A stretch of 64,000 bases of DNA. Origin: Leisingera coralii (GTDB lineage: Bacteria > Pseudomonadota > Alphaproteobacteria > Rhodobacterales > Rhodobacteraceae). Position 1 is the stretch's first letter; every line of letters starts with the position of its first letter. The notes beneath the pieces are model-generated. The model was not told the origin of the DNA and searched no databases. It saw nothing but the letters and a program-made list of their open reading frames with translations. The DNA lies in assembly GCF_049056525.1 (NCBI RefSeq), contig NZ_JBHUPT010000018.1:1-64000 (forward strand). Reading direction: 5' to 3'. Of this stretch, positions 38,827 to 47,193 are shown in pieces. A program made the position numbers and the translations under genes.

Positions 38827-40287
38827 ATGACACGGGCGCGTTCAATCATGATCCAGGGCACCGGCAGCAATGTCGGCAAGTCGCTCCTCGTGGCGGGGCT
38901 GGCGCGCGCTTATGTGCGGCGCGGGCTGAAGGTGACGCCGTTCAAGCCGCAGAACATGTCCAACAATGCCGCCGTCACTCCAGAGGGCGGCGAGATCGGC
39001 CGGGCGCAGGCGCTGCAGGCGCGCGCGGCGATGCGGCCGCCGCATACCGACATGAACCCGGTGCTGCTGAAACCGGAGACCGACACCGGCGCCCAGGTGA
39101 TCGTGCAGGGCAAGCGCCGCGGCACCCAAGGCGCAGGTTCCTTCATGCGCGACAAGTCCGGCCTGCTGGAGGCAGCGCTGGAGAGCTACCGGCGGCTGGC
39201 GGCAGACGCGGATCTGGTGCTGATCGAGGGCGCGGGCTCACCCGCCGAGACCAACCTGCGCAAGAACGACATTGCCAACATGGGCTTTGCCTGCGCCGCA
39301 GAGGTACCGGTGGTGATTGCCGGCGATATCCACCGCGGCGGGGTGATTGCGCAGATCGTCGGAACCCATGCGGTGCTGGAGCCGCAGGACCTGGAGCGGG
39401 TCGTGGGCTTCATGGTGAACCGGTTCCGCGGCGATCTCAGCCTGTTTGACGGCGGCCGCGATGATATCGCCGCGCGCACCGGCTGGCCGTCCTTGGGCGT
39501 GGTGCCGTGGTTCTGGGACGCCTGGAAACTGCCGGCCGAGGACATGATGGACATCGCCTCGCATCAGGGCGGCGCCTGCAAGGTGGTGGTGCCGCAGCTG
39601 GAGCGGATGGCGAATTTCGACGACCTCGACCCGCTGGCGGCAGAGCCGGAGGTGACGGTGGAGATCGTGCCGCCAGGCCGCGCCCTGCCCGGCGATGCGG
39701 ATCTGGTGATCCTGCCCGGCAGCAAATCGACCATTGGCGACCTGACCTACCTGCGGGCGCAGGGCTGGGACATCGACATCCTCGCCCACCATCGCCGCGG
39801 CGGCCATGTGCTGGGCCTGTGCGGCGGTTACCAGATGCTGGGCAAGACCATCGACGACCCCGAGGGCGTCGACGGGCGGCCCGGCAAGGTGGACGGCCTG
39901 GGTCTCTTGGACGTGCACACGGTGATGGCAGGCGAAAAGCGGGTGACACTGACCGAGGCGGTCACGCGGGACGGCAACCTGCCGGTGAGCGGCTATGAGA
40001 TCCACATGGGCCGCACCGAGGGCGCCGACTGCCGCCGTGCCTGGCTGAGCATTGATGGGCGCAGCGAGGGGGCCGCCTCTGCCGATGGCCGGGTGAAGGG
40101 GTCTTATCTGCACGGGCTGTTTTCCTCGGATGCCTTCCGCGCCAGCTTCCTGGCCACCCTGGGCCACGAGAGCCAGGCGGGCTACGAGGACGGCGTCGAC
40201 GCAACGCTGGACGCGCTGGCGGAGCATCTGGAGCGCTATATGGACCTAGACCAGCTGCTGGAGCTGGCGCAGCCGGTCCGGTTCTGA
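38827..40287 (+). CDS. cobQ: Cobyric acid synthase
   Basis: A 486-aa amidotransferase that amidates four carboxylates of adenosylcobyrinic acid a,c-diamide in cobalamin synthesis. The N-terminal dethiobiotin synthetase-like domain starts IMIQGTGSNVGKSLL (P-loop) and contains FKPQNMSNNAAVTP and GRAQALQARAA. The C-terminal class I glutaminase domain has the nucleophile in VLGLCGGYQMLG and the conserved His in YLHGLF. Length matches the family. No cobalamin riboswitch-like box was recognised upstream and no other cob gene is adjacent. Confidence 0.96.
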   Translation: MTRARSIMIQGTGSNVGKSLLVAGLARAYVRRGLKVTPFKPQNMSNNAAVTPEGGEIGRAQALQARAAMRPPHTDMNPVLLKPETDTGAQVIVQGKRRGTQGAGSFMRDKSGLLEAALESYRRLAADADLVLIEGAGSPAETNLRKNDIANMGFACAAEVPVVIAGDIHRGGVIAQIVGTHAVLEPQDLERVVGFMVNRFRGDLSLFDGGRDDIAARTGWPSLGVVPWFWDAWKLPAEDMMDIASHQGGACKVVVPQLERMANFDDLDPLAAEPEVTVEIVPPGRALPGDADLVILPGSKSTIGDLTYLRAQGWDIDILAHHRRGGHVLGLCGGYQMLGKTIDDPEGVDGRPGKVDGLGLLDVHTVMAGEKRVTLTEAVTRDGNLPVSGYEIHMGRTEGADCRRAWLSIDGRSEGAASADGRVKGSYLHGLFSSDAFRASFLATLGHESQAGYEDGVDATLDALAEHLERYMDLDQLLELAQPVRF

Positions 40288-40299
40288 CCACAGGCGGAG

Positions 40300-40435
40300 G
40301 CGCTCCCGCGCCCGCCGGCCACCGCTGGCTGCCGCCAGCACCGTCCGCGGCCTTGGGGGCGGCGCCGCGCGATGCGCGGCGCCGGGCCCAACGGGCGGAA
40401 GGCTTTTTCAAAAGCCGCATGCCGGGCGGGAGCGC
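40300..40435. repeat. Large structured intergenic element
   Basis: Outer arms GCGCTCCCGC (40300-40309) and GCGGGAGCGC (40426-40435) enclose two hairpins. The first is GGCGCCGCGC-GAT-GCGCGGCGCC (40361-40383), followed by GGGCCCAACGGG. The second is GGCTTTT-TC-AAAAGCC (40401-40416). The inner GC palindrome recurs at 3-24, and the GGGCCCAACGGG block recurs in reverse at 24431-24447. Confidence 0.65.
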
Positions 40436-40497
40436 TCCCCCTTGCCGCACTCCGAACCGGCGGGGAATAGCAGGCCCGGTCAGTCCGCGCGGCCTAA

Positions 40498-40525
40498 AGA
40501 AAAAGGCGCGCCTTCGGCGCGCCTT
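40498..40525 (-). terminator. Terminator of the PopZ-like gene
   Basis: Stem AAGGCGCGC-CTTCG-GCGCGCCTT (40503-40525), giving a T-rich run on the minus strand, 38 nt after the PopZ-like stop. Confidence 0.8.
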
Positions 40526-40563
40526 GCTGTAAACAGTCCGCGTCTGCCGCCTGCCGTCAGGCT

Positions 40564-41715
40564 TCAGAGCAGATCATGCGCCGCCAGCGCCCGGTGGATT
40601 TCCCGCCGCACCAGCTTGCGCACGTTCCGGGTGATCCGCTCGCCCAGGGGGCCCTGAAGCTCTTCGCGCACGATGCTGGCAACCAGATCGCGCAGGCCGT
40701 CCTCGTCGAGATAGCTGTCACCGGACTCCGCCAGCGCGTCCAGAGCGGCGCCGGTGAATGCGGCCTCCACCACCGCGTCCGCCGGTTTCGCGCCGTCCGC
40801 CCCGGCCGGCTGGGACCCGCCGGGGCTTGTTTCAGTGGCCTCTGCCACGGGTTCCATGCCGCTTTCTGCATCCCGGGATGCGGCCTCGCCCCCCGTCTGC
40901 CGGGCGCGGCGCGGGGGATGCGGTTCGTCCCGCCATTCGATGGTCTCACCCGTGGCGGCGGCGAAGGGCGCTTCGGTCTTGCTGTCGGGCTCCCAATGCT
41001 GCTCCGCCTGCTCCCGCGCGCGGGAAATGCGGGCCTCCAGCTCGGCGATCTTGCGCACCACCGACGCCGCACGGGCCCCGGCTGTGCCGCCGGCCAGATC
41101 CTCCGGCGCGGTCTCCCCTGCGGTGTCCCTGGCGCCCCCGTCCTGCGGCGGCGTGCCGGATGCCGCGGCAAACAGCGTGGTATCGGGGTTGGCCCAGGGC
41201 GCCTTGTCCTGAGCCGTCTCCGGCTCCGCTGCGTCCGCGCCATCAGGCTGCGCGGTCTCCGCTTCGGCATCCGTCCTGTCCTGCTGCGCGCCCTGAGTGG
41301 CAGAGCCTCCGGAAGCGTAGGGTGTTTCGCGGTGCCGGAAGGCTACGGCCGGCTCCGTTGCGGTTTCGTCTGCCGCATCCTCCGCGCTCTCAGAATCTTC
41401 CGCTGTCTCAGCCGCTGCAACGGTCCCCGGATGGGTGTCAGCCTTCTCCTCCTGCGCGAGTGCGGGGGGCGGCGCGGCGGCGGCGGCCTCCTGCCCGGAG
41501 GCTTCCTCCTGGCGCGTCTCATCGTCAGCCGGGTCCGGGCGATCAGCCGCATCAGGGCTGCGGGTTTCCGGATTCTTCACCCGCAGCGCGGGCGTCAGCA
41601 CCAGCTTTGCCGCCGGTTCCGGGGCCGCGGGCTGGCCGCGGCTGTCTTCGCTCACCAAGCGGCGGATTGAGGACAATACATCTTCAATCTCGGCATGGGT
41701 AACTGGGTCGGACAT
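40564..41715 (-). CDS. PopZ-like polar organising protein candidate
   Basis: A 383-aa acidic protein. The N-terminal helix (HAEIEDVLSSIRRLVSEDSR) closely resembles the start of PopZ (EEILASIRRIISED). Residues about 30-320 are a disordered, Glu/Asp/Ala/Pro-rich linker with one predicted helix (AASVVRKIAELEARISRARE). The last 50 residues (GLRDLVASIVREELQGPLGE, NVRKLVRREIHRAL) form a helical end of the sort PopZ uses to oligomerise. Caulobacter PopZ is shorter (177 aa). If the match is right it would build a polar hub for chromosome anchoring. Start ATG 41715 has GAGTGG upstream. It lies downstream of the TolC-family gene on the same strand. Confidence 0.6.
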   Translation of the reverse strand: MSDPVTHAEIEDVLSSIRRLVSEDSRGQPAAPEPAAKLVLTPALRVKNPETRSPDAADRPDPADDETRQEEASGQEAAAAAPPPALAQEEKADTHPGTVAAAETAEDSESAEDAADETATEPAVAFRHRETPYASGGSATQGAQQDRTDAEAETAQPDGADAAEPETAQDKAPWANPDTTLFAAASGTPPQDGGARDTAGETAPEDLAGGTAGARAASVVRKIAELEARISRAREQAEQHWEPDSKTEAPFAAATGETIEWRDEPHPPRRARQTGGEAASRDAESGMEPVAEATETSPGGSQPAGADGAKPADAVVEAAFTGAALDALAESGDSYLDEDGLRDLVASIVREELQGPLGERITRNVRKLVRREIHRALAAHDLL

Positions 41716-41790
41716 TTTTTGAACCACTCTTGCCTCTTGCCAGAGAGTGTAGCCGCCTTCCCGCCACCGCACAACAGATAGGATGAATTG

Positions 41791-43197
41791 TCAGTTGCGC
41801 CCCAAGGCCTTGAGCACCCGATCCAGATCCTTGCCGCGCTTGCTGCGGTGCGCGGGGGCGTCCTTGACCAGGTTGTAATAAAGCGTCGGGTCGTAGATCT
41901 CCACCGCCAGGCCCAGGTGCTCCGCGGTCAGCAGGCCCTGCGCCTGCAGCAGCTGATAGGCGGCAATGGCCTGGTTGGCGCGGGCGTTCACCTGTTCGGT
42001 CTGCGCATCCAGGTATTCCTGTTCCGCCTGCAGCACGTCGAGCGTGGTGCGGGCGCCCAGGGTGGCTTCCTCGCGGATACCGTCAAAGGCGACCTTGGAG
42101 GCACGCACGCGCTCACCCGAGGAAACCAGGCTCGCGCGCGCGGTTTCGACGTTGAAAAAGGCCTCGCTCACCGCTTGCCGGACGGAGCGCTGGGTGTTGA
42201 TCAGCACACCGCGCTCTGCATCGGAGTTGGCGATTGCCCGGCGCCGGACAGCCGCATTAAGGCCCCCTGTGTAGAGGTCCTGGGTCATCTCGATGCCGAT
42301 GCCGGAGGAGGTGGCAGAATCAAACCCGCTTTGCACGTCTTCACTCAGGCCGGCGTTCGCCCGCAGGGTCACTGTCGGCCCCAGGCCCGCGGTCGCGGAA
42401 GCGACCTGATACTCGCGGGCCTTGACGACGTGCTGCTGCGACAGCAGATCCGGCTGGTTCCTGGTTGCCACGGCCTGAGCCCCGTCGAGCGACACCTTCC
42501 GGCTCGGCAAGGCAGGCTGGCCGGCAATGACTCCCGGCGCCCGGCCCACGACCTGCTGGTAGGTTGCCTTGGCGGTCAGCAGGGTGCCCTCGGCGTCCGT
42601 CAGGTTGGCCCGGGCGGCAGCAACACGGCTTTCAGCCAGGGCCACGTCCGTGCGGGTGACTTCGCCCACTTCGAACCGGTCCTGCGCGGCCTTCAGTTCT
42701 TCCTGCAGCAGGCGCAGGTTGTTGCGGCGCAGCGCAACGTTTTCCTGCCCCTGGAGGACGCCCACATAGGCCTGAACGGCCCGGAACAGCACCGTCTGCT
42801 CGACGCTCAGCAGCGCCTGCCGGGTGGCCAGCACGATTTCCTGAGCCGCAAGCCTGTCCAGGCGCGTCGCGCCGCCATCATACAGCAGCTGCGTCAGCTC
42901 CAGCTGGGTCGACAGGGTGTTCCGGGTCGGGTTCACGTTGAATTCATTGTAGGAGTTGGCCGCAGCCACCGTCCATTGGACCAGCGGGCGCAGCCGGGAA
43001 ACGGCCACCGCCACCTCTTCATCGGCGGCCCGCAGCAGCGCCCGGTTCTGCTCCAGCAGGCCGCTGGTCTTATAGGCGCCAATCATCGCGTCGGACAGGT
43101 TGTCCGCCGCCGCCTTGAGCGGCACCAGCGCCGTGGCGGCCACGCCGCCGGCAAACACAAAAGCCTTAAACACACTCGCCGGGAATTTCATTCGCAT
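41791..43197 (-). CDS. tolC: TolC family outer-membrane efflux protein
   Basis: A 468-aa outer-membrane channel component for type I secretion or tripartite efflux. A signal peptide ends around residue 30 (VPLKAAADN). Two OEP repeats follow, with typical segments NPTRNTLSTQLELTQLLYDG, VALRRNNLRLLQEELKAAQD, RFEVGEVTRTDVALAESRV and EATLGARTTLDVLQAEQEYL. The C-terminus ends in a basic tail (HRSKRGKDLDRVLKALGRN). It follows the Pcm-like methyltransferase (134-nt gap) on the same strand, a gene pairing common in alphaproteobacteria. No inner-membrane pump is adjacent. Confidence 0.93.
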   Translation of the reverse strand: MRMKFPASVFKAFVFAGGVAATALVPLKAAADNLSDAMIGAYKTSGLLEQNRALLRAADEEVAVAVSRLRPLVQWTVAAANSYNEFNVNPTRNTLSTQLELTQLLYDGGATRLDRLAAQEIVLATRQALLSVEQTVLFRAVQAYVGVLQGQENVALRRNNLRLLQEELKAAQDRFEVGEVTRTDVALAESRVAAARANLTDAEGTLLTAKATYQQVVGRAPGVIAGQPALPSRKVSLDGAQAVATRNQPDLLSQQHVVKAREYQVASATAGLGPTVTLRANAGLSEDVQSGFDSATSSGIGIEMTQDLYTGGLNAAVRRRAIANSDAERGVLINTQRSVRQAVSEAFFNVETARASLVSSGERVRASKVAFDGIREEATLGARTTLDVLQAEQEYLDAQTEQVNARANQAIAAYQLLQAQGLLTAEHLGLAVEIYDPTLYYNLVKDAPAHRSKRGKDLDRVLKALGRN

Positions 43198-43331
43198 CGG
43201 TTGCCTTATGTTTTGCCGCGCCGCCAGCCGCGGTGAGTTGTCCCTGTCCAGGCGCCAGCCGTCACCGGCGCCCGTCCTTTCCCCATTGTCAGCGGCCCCG
43301 CCCCGTCAGCCGCCGTGCCTGACCGCTGCGG

Positions 43332-43985
43332 TCAGAGCGCAAATTCCTGCGCGGCGGCAAAGCCCGGCAGCACCGGCGCACCGGCGTTGAAGTCAAACCG
43401 CCAGGAAATCGCGCCGCCGCTCTTGTAGCCGATCTTCACCTCGCCCAGCGCCCCGTTCATCATCAGCGCCGCGATCCGGCCGCCGTCCTTGAGCTGCGCC
43501 AGCAGCGGTGCCGGCAGCTCCTCGGCCCCGCCCTGCACCAGGATCACGTCATATGGCCCATGCTCGGCTGCGCCGTCCGCCAGCGGGCCGGTGTGGACAA
43601 TCGCATTGTCCGCGCCGGTTTCGGACAGCAGCGCCTGGGCGTCGGCGGCCATGTCCTCGTCTTCCTCGACACCGATCACCATCTGGGCCACCCGCGCCGC
43701 AACCGCGGTGGAATAGCCCAGCCCGCAGGCCACATCGAGCACCAGCTCGTCATTCTGGATATCCAGCGCGTCCAGCATCTTGGCCAGGGTGCGCGGCTCC
43801 AGCAGCACCCGGCCGCCGCCAAGAGCCACATTCTGGTCGGCATAGGCCGCTTCGCGCTGCGCATCCGGCACGAACTGCTCACGCGGGACCGCCAGCATGG
43901 CTTCGATGATCGGGTATTTGGTGACATCCGACGGGCGGATCTGGGTATCCACCATCATGCGGCGGCGTTCGGCGAAATCAGGCAT
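43332..43985 (-). CDS. Protein-L-isoaspartate O-methyltransferase family protein
   Basis: A 217-aa SAM-dependent methyltransferase of the PCMT family. Motif I is LDVACGLGYSTAVAARV, and FVPDAQREAAYADQNVALGG matches the conserved family segment before it. The typical substrate-binding serine motif of true Pcm (GSGY) is replaced by LGYS and the QGG motif near residue 150 replaces the usual GA, so repair activity is not assured. Relatives next to tolC in alphaproteobacteria are annotated the same way. Start ATG 43985. Confidence 0.82.
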   Translation of the reverse strand: MPDFAERRRMMVDTQIRPSDVTKYPIIEAMLAVPREQFVPDAQREAAYADQNVALGGGRVLLEPRTLAKMLDALDIQNDELVLDVACGLGYSTAVAARVAQMVIGVEEDEDMAADAQALLSETGADNAIVHTGPLADGAAEHGPYDVILVQGGAEELPAPLLAQLKDGGRIAALMMNGALGEVKIGYKSGGAISWRFDFNAGAPVLPGFAAAQEFAL

Positions 43986-44102
43986 CTGCTAAACTCATGT
44001 GTTCAGTCTGTCACAGCAGGTTGTGGCACATCCCGGCAGGCACGGCAACGGGGCCTTTTACGCGAATGCACTGACTGGTGCACCGCTGCAGCGGGACACA
44101 GG

Positions 44103-44132
44103 AAAAGCCAGCGGACCGGACGCCCGCTGGCT
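44103..44132 (-). terminator. Terminator of the first DksA-like gene
   Basis: Stem AGCCAGCGG / CCGCTGGCT (44106-44114 and 44124-44132) with a 9-nt loop, followed on the minus strand by TTTT. Confidence 0.75.
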
Positions 44133-44194
44133 GCTGCAAACTCCTGGTTTCCGGATCTCCGGGAACGCGCTGTGCCCTGTCCCTTTTTTGCCCG

Positions 44195-44506
44195 CTACAG
44201 CGCGCAGCTCTTGCAGAACGGCGAGGCCGGGCGCTGGTCTAGCCAGTCGTCGGCAATGTCGTCGCCGCAGATCTGGCAGAAGCCGTAGGACCCCTCGCGC
44301 AGGCGGGCCAGAGCCGCGTCGATGCGGCGCAGCTCGTCCAGGCTGGCCTTGGCCGGCACCTTGATGGCGGAGGCGCCGGGCGCCACGGCCCGCTGCTGCC
44401 GGGACGCGCCATAGGCGGTTTCCGTCCCGAGCCCGGCCTGTGCCAGCATCCCTGCCAGCTCCATCCGGCGCACCTCAAGCGTTTGTTTTCTGGTGGAAAA
44501 GTCCAT
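44195..44506 (-). CDS. TraR/DksA-type zinc-finger protein 1
   Basis: A 103-aa protein with a four-cysteine zinc finger at the C-terminus (CQICGDDIADDWLDQRPASP ... CKSC). A helical segment before it (DELRRIDAALARLREGSYG) is typical of DksA/TraR proteins that bind the RNA polymerase secondary channel. It is shorter than DksA (151 aa) and lacks the long coiled-coil arm, resembling TraR-sized members. It has a paralogue directly upstream (44660-44986) that shares the start MD(F/L)STRKQ(T/A)LE. A perfect FNR-type box lies 59 nt before the ATG, so oxygen-dependent expression is likely. Confidence 0.85.
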   Translation of the reverse strand: MDFSTRKQTLEVRRMELAGMLAQAGLGTETAYGASRQQRAVAPGASAIKVPAKASLDELRRIDAALARLREGSYGFCQICGDDIADDWLDQRPASPFCKSCAL

Positions 44507-44564
44507 CGCACATGCCCTCCAGCTCAATTCCCGCGCAACCTGCCGCAAGGTCAAAGCTACAGCC

Positions 44565-44578
44565 TTGATCCAGATCAA
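44565..44578 (-). promoter_or_regulatory. FNR/FnrL-type box
   Basis: TTGAT-CCAG-ATCAA is a perfect dyad matching TTGAT-N4-ATCAA, located 59-72 nt upstream of the DksA-like gene at 44506. In Rhodobacteraceae such sites bind FnrL, which is active at low oxygen. I could not define a good -10 hexamer at the class II spacing. Confidence 0.7.
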
Positions 44579-44659
44579 GATACTCGCGATTTTCGGGGAT
44601 TTCACTACCTTATAAGTTGCAAACTTTTGGTAAATCCCTGTTAAGCCGGAGGCTGCGGG

Positions 44660-44986
44660 TCAGCCCGCGCCCTCCGCGGCGCAGGTCTTGCACAGGGGGG
44701 CGGCGGGCAGCAGGTCCAGCCGCGCATCGGAAATCATCTCGCCGCAGGAGGCGCAGATCCCGTAGGTGCCCGCCTTGATCCGGGCCAGCGCCGCATCGAT
44801 CCGGCGCAGCTCGTCCAGCTCCGCCTTGCCGAGGCTTTCCAGCACCTCGTCGCCCTGCCGTTCCGAGGCCCGGTCTTCCCAGTCCTTGGGCATCGGCGCG
44901 TCCAGCGTATGCTCAACCTCGCTCAGGTGCCCGGTCAGTTCGGCCCGGCGCGCCTCCAGCGCCTGTTTGCGGGTGGAAAGATCCAT
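44660..44986 (-). CDS. TraR/DksA-type zinc-finger protein 2
   Basis: A 108-aa paralogue of the gene downstream of it. The zinc ligands are CASCGEMISDARLDLLPAAP ... CKTC near the C-terminus, preceded by DELRRIDAALARIKAGTYG. It differs from its neighbour in the N-terminal half (HTLDAPMPKDWEDRASERQG), which retains the acidic-helical character of DksA proteins. The start at 44986 has AGGAGG-like sequence upstream. No FNR box was seen before this copy, so the two may be regulated differently. Confidence 0.87.
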   Translation of the reverse strand: MDLSTRKQALEARRAELTGHLSEVEHTLDAPMPKDWEDRASERQGDEVLESLGKAELDELRRIDAALARIKAGTYGICASCGEMISDARLDLLPAAPLCKTCAAEGAG

Positions 44987-45159
44987 AGTGTTTGCCTCCT
45001 TTTTTGCCCCCGCAGATTAGCCCGGCGCGGGTCCGGCGGCCTTGACCTCGCTCAACCGCCGCCCGCAAATCCGGCGGCCTGCAAATTCGCTGGCCTGGGC
45101 CGGGGCGGCTTGCTAGACATCTGCCAAAGGGTTTGAGCAGAGATGAGGAGCCTTCACCG

Positions 45160-45297
45160 ATGATGCGGATTTTGACCTGCGCGCTGATGCTGCTGGGGCT
45201 GGCGGCCTGTGAGACCGCCAAGGGCGCCGGGCGCGACATTTCCAAGGCCGGCAACGCGATCAGCGGCGTGGCGCAGGACGTGCAGAACAGCTTCTGA
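45160..45297 (+). CDS. Entericidin-like small lipoprotein
   Basis: A 45-aa lipoprotein precursor. The signal peptide MMRILTCALMLLGLAAC ends in a lipobox (LAAC) and the mature part (ETAKGAGRDISKAGNAISGV) matches the entericidin A/B pattern T-x-x-G-x-G-x-D-I-x-x-x-G. Entericidins of E. coli are small toxic lipoproteins of an antidote/toxin pair; here only one is present and most environmental homologues have unknown roles. GAGGAG lies upstream and a strong terminator follows. Confidence 0.85.
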   Translation: MMRILTCALMLLGLAACETAKGAGRDISKAGNAISGVAQDVQNSF

Positions 45298-45321
45298 GCC
45301 GCCCGCACGCACCGTTTGAGG

Positions 45322-45349
45322 AACGCCCGGCCACCCGCCGGGCGTTTTT
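45322..45349 (+). terminator. Terminator of the entericidin-like gene
   Basis: Stem AACGCCCGGC-CACCC-GCCGGGCGTT followed by TTT, 25 nt after the stop. Confidence 0.9.
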
Positions 45350-45366
45350 GTTTCAGGGTCCGGGTG

Positions 45367-45606
45367 TCAGATCCCCAGCAGCGCCTTGGCCTCGGCCAGG
45401 GTCTCGACCGAGGCATCATGGTCGCCGCTGTCATGCAAGCTTTGCCCCTCGTCGCGCAGTTCCTGGACGGTTGCCAGATCGGCCTCGGACAGTTCCGTTC
45501 CCGCGGCCAGAGCGGCGTCGATGGCGGCAATGTCGGCGGGGCATTGCCCGGCCAGAACCGGAGACGCCAGCAGGGTGAGCGCTGCGGCCAAAGTCAGGTG
45601 TTTCAT
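45367..45606 (-). CDS. Small exported protein, unrecognised
   Basis: A 79-aa protein with a signal peptide (KHLTLAAALTLLASPVLAGQ, cleavage near residue 19) and a short helical mature part (CPADIAAIDAALAAGTELSE ... ASVETLAEAKALLGI) with one cysteine. The alpha-hairpin character suggests a small periplasmic helical protein. No family is recognised. It converges on the entericidin-like gene. Confidence 0.65.
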   Translation of the reverse strand: MKHLTLAAALTLLASPVLAGQCPADIAAIDAALAAGTELSEADLATVQELRDEGQSLHDSGDHDASVETLAEAKALLGI

Positions 45607-45971
45607 GGTGTCATCCTCCCCAGGTGAACGGGGTGGAGGATAACACGGAATGGGTGCGTTTTCAGGCGGAGAGTTGCGGCGGGGCGGCGGATGGGCGGAG
45701 AGTGGCGCATGGGTGTTGGCGGTAGATGGTGGGCAGGATTGCCCACCCTACGGGAATAGGACTAGGCCAGATCAATACACGGAGGACAGCGCCCGCCCCG
45801 TGGGGGCGGGACGGGCGCTGCCCGGTCTGCGACCGGGAAGAAATTCTCCACCAGCTGAATGCGAAATTGCCACATTCGCTTTCCTAGTCGCAAAAATGCT
45901 ACTAAACGCTCGGAATGACCCTATTCTGGGTTATTGGCGACTATCAAAGGCGACAACCAGGCGGTGGCAAA
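45607..45971. other. Intergenic region before the low-GC insert
   Basis: 365 nt. It contains the hairpin GGTGGGCA-GGAT-TGCCCACC (45728-45747), a REP-like palindrome widespread in proteobacteria, and the GGGCGCTGCCCGG-type element at 45788-45837. Composition changes sharply to AT-rich from about 45845, marking the left edge of the DUF488 insert. Confidence 0.55.
45788..45837. repeat. Intergenic element (GGGCGCTGCCCGG type), copy 2
   Basis: Arms AGCGCCCG (45788-45795) and CGGGCGCT (45812-45819) enclose CCGCCCC-GTG-GGGGCGG, followed by CCCGGTC-TGC-GACCGGG (45821-45837). The layout matches 47255-47305 on the other side of the DUF488 pair. Confidence 0.7.
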
Positions 45972-46487
45972 ATGCACGAACTTTACACCATTGGGTACGA
46001 AGGTTCCTCAGTCGACGATCTGATTGCAACCCTACAAGCCCTTAATATTGAAGTTTTGGCAGACGTCCGTGAACTACCTCTTTCTCGGAAAAAGGGGCTT
46101 TCTAAGAACAAATTGGCGGAGCGTTTGGCTGACGTCGGGATCCAGTATGTGCATTTCCGTGCGCTTGGCGACCCCAAGGCTGGTAGGGACGCTGCTAAGG
46201 CGGGCAATTTCGCTAAATTCGAGCAAGTATTTCTTGCCCACCTTGACACGGATTCCGCGCAATCATCACTACAAGACTTACTGAAGATTGCAAAAGACAA
46301 GAAAACTTGCATGATGTGCTTTGAACGCTGCGCAGTCCATTGCCATCGCTCGTATATTGCGGATGCAGCAGCAACCGAAGAATTTGAAATTTACAATTTG
46401 GTCGCGGACAAACCGGCCGAGTATCAAAAAAATGGCATCACAGTCGCGCGTTACAATCCTCGTAAAGGCCTCGCCGCAGCCGAGTAA
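45972..46487 (+). CDS. DUF488 domain protein
   Basis: A 171-aa soluble protein of the DUF488 family. The N-terminal ELYTIGYEGSSVDDLIATLQ and DVRELPLSRKKGLSKNKL are diagnostic, and the C-terminal cysteine motif CMMCFERCAVHCHRSYIADA is the family's conserved C-x2-C ... CHR segment. The biochemical role of DUF488 is not established. The ATG at 45972 is favoured because the family begins at this point. GC content is clearly lower than the flanks (roughly 40-50% in the stretches I counted) and codons often end in A or T. The gene overlaps the next one by 56 bp, so the two form a unit. Horizontal acquisition is likely. Confidence 0.85.
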   Translation: MHELYTIGYEGSSVDDLIATLQALNIEVLADVRELPLSRKKGLSKNKLAERLADVGIQYVHFRALGDPKAGRDAAKAGNFAKFEQVFLAHLDTDSAQSSLQDLLKIAKDKKTCMMCFERCAVHCHRSYIADAAATEEFEIYNLVADKPAEYQKNGITVARYNPRKGLAAAE

Positions 46488-47193
46488 GCGGCACTCTGAG
46501 ACTGTTTGCTGCGCTGGGTTGCAGGAAGACGGGACTTGGAAGCGGCTGTTTCCCATCCGTTTCCGCAGGCTTTCCGGGGAAAAAGCTTTCTCACGCTGGG
46601 ACATAGTTAGCTTCGAGTACAGTACTCCTCGTGACGACAACAGGCTGGAAAGTTGCCGTGTTCATGAGGAAAGTATCCAAATCGTCGGCAAAACGAAGCG
46701 CACGCAAGAAAAGTCGGGTCTAATCGAACGCGCATTGTTGGCTTCGGAGAAGGAAGCGGTAGATAGAAACATGTCGCTCGCTCTCATTCGGCCGGTTGAT
46801 GTATCGCTGACTTGGCAGAGACTAACTGAGAAAGAGATTGAAGCAGACCGGCAAAAGTTCGCTGAACAAGCTAAACAGCTGTCTTTTTTGGAAGATGAGA
46901 TAGCGGCGTACGAACCCTGTCCCTACAGGTTCAAGATGCGATATTGGGACGAAGCGGGCGAACACACGAAGACTTGCGCAGACTGGGAAACTTCTGCAGC
47001 ATTCTTCAATCTGAGAAGGTCCATGCCCGAAATCGACGTTTTACGCCACTTGGAGAAAACCTACTGCGACGACTATGCTCAGAAAGGACTTGTCTTGGCT
47101 TTAGGTAACATGAAGAGGCGCCCTCAAACGTGGCAACTGCTAGGGATTTTTCCTGTTGAGCGACCGGTTCAGGGGGATCTGTTTAGCTTCTGA
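46432..47193 (+). CDS. Unrecognised partner of the DUF488 protein
   Basis: A 253-aa soluble protein with no named family that I can assign. The N-terminal part (SETVCCAGLQEDGTWKRLFP, then IRFRRL and FSRWDIVSFEY) looks like a beta-rich nucleic-acid-binding fold of the OB or PUA kind. The middle has basic segments (KTKRTQEKSGLIER), and the C-terminus has ALGNMKRRPQTWQLLGIFPV with two cysteines in the preceding part. The start at 46432 lies inside the DUF488 gene, and an earlier in-frame Met at 46321 is less likely. Low GC and codon use match the DUF488 gene, so the pair arrived together. From memory, similar proteins accompany DUF488 in other bacteria. Confidence 0.7.
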   Translation: MASQSRVTILVKASPQPSKRHSETVCCAGLQEDGTWKRLFPIRFRRLSGEKAFSRWDIVSFEYSTPRDDNRLESCRVHEESIQIVGKTKRTQEKSGLIERALLASEKEAVDRNMSLALIRPVDVSLTWQRLTEKEIEADRQKFAEQAKQLSFLEDEIAAYEPCPYRFKMRYWDEAGEHTKTCADWETSAAFFNLRRSMPEIDVLRHLEKTYCDDYAQKGLVLALGNMKRRPQTWQLLGIFPVERPVQGDLFSF

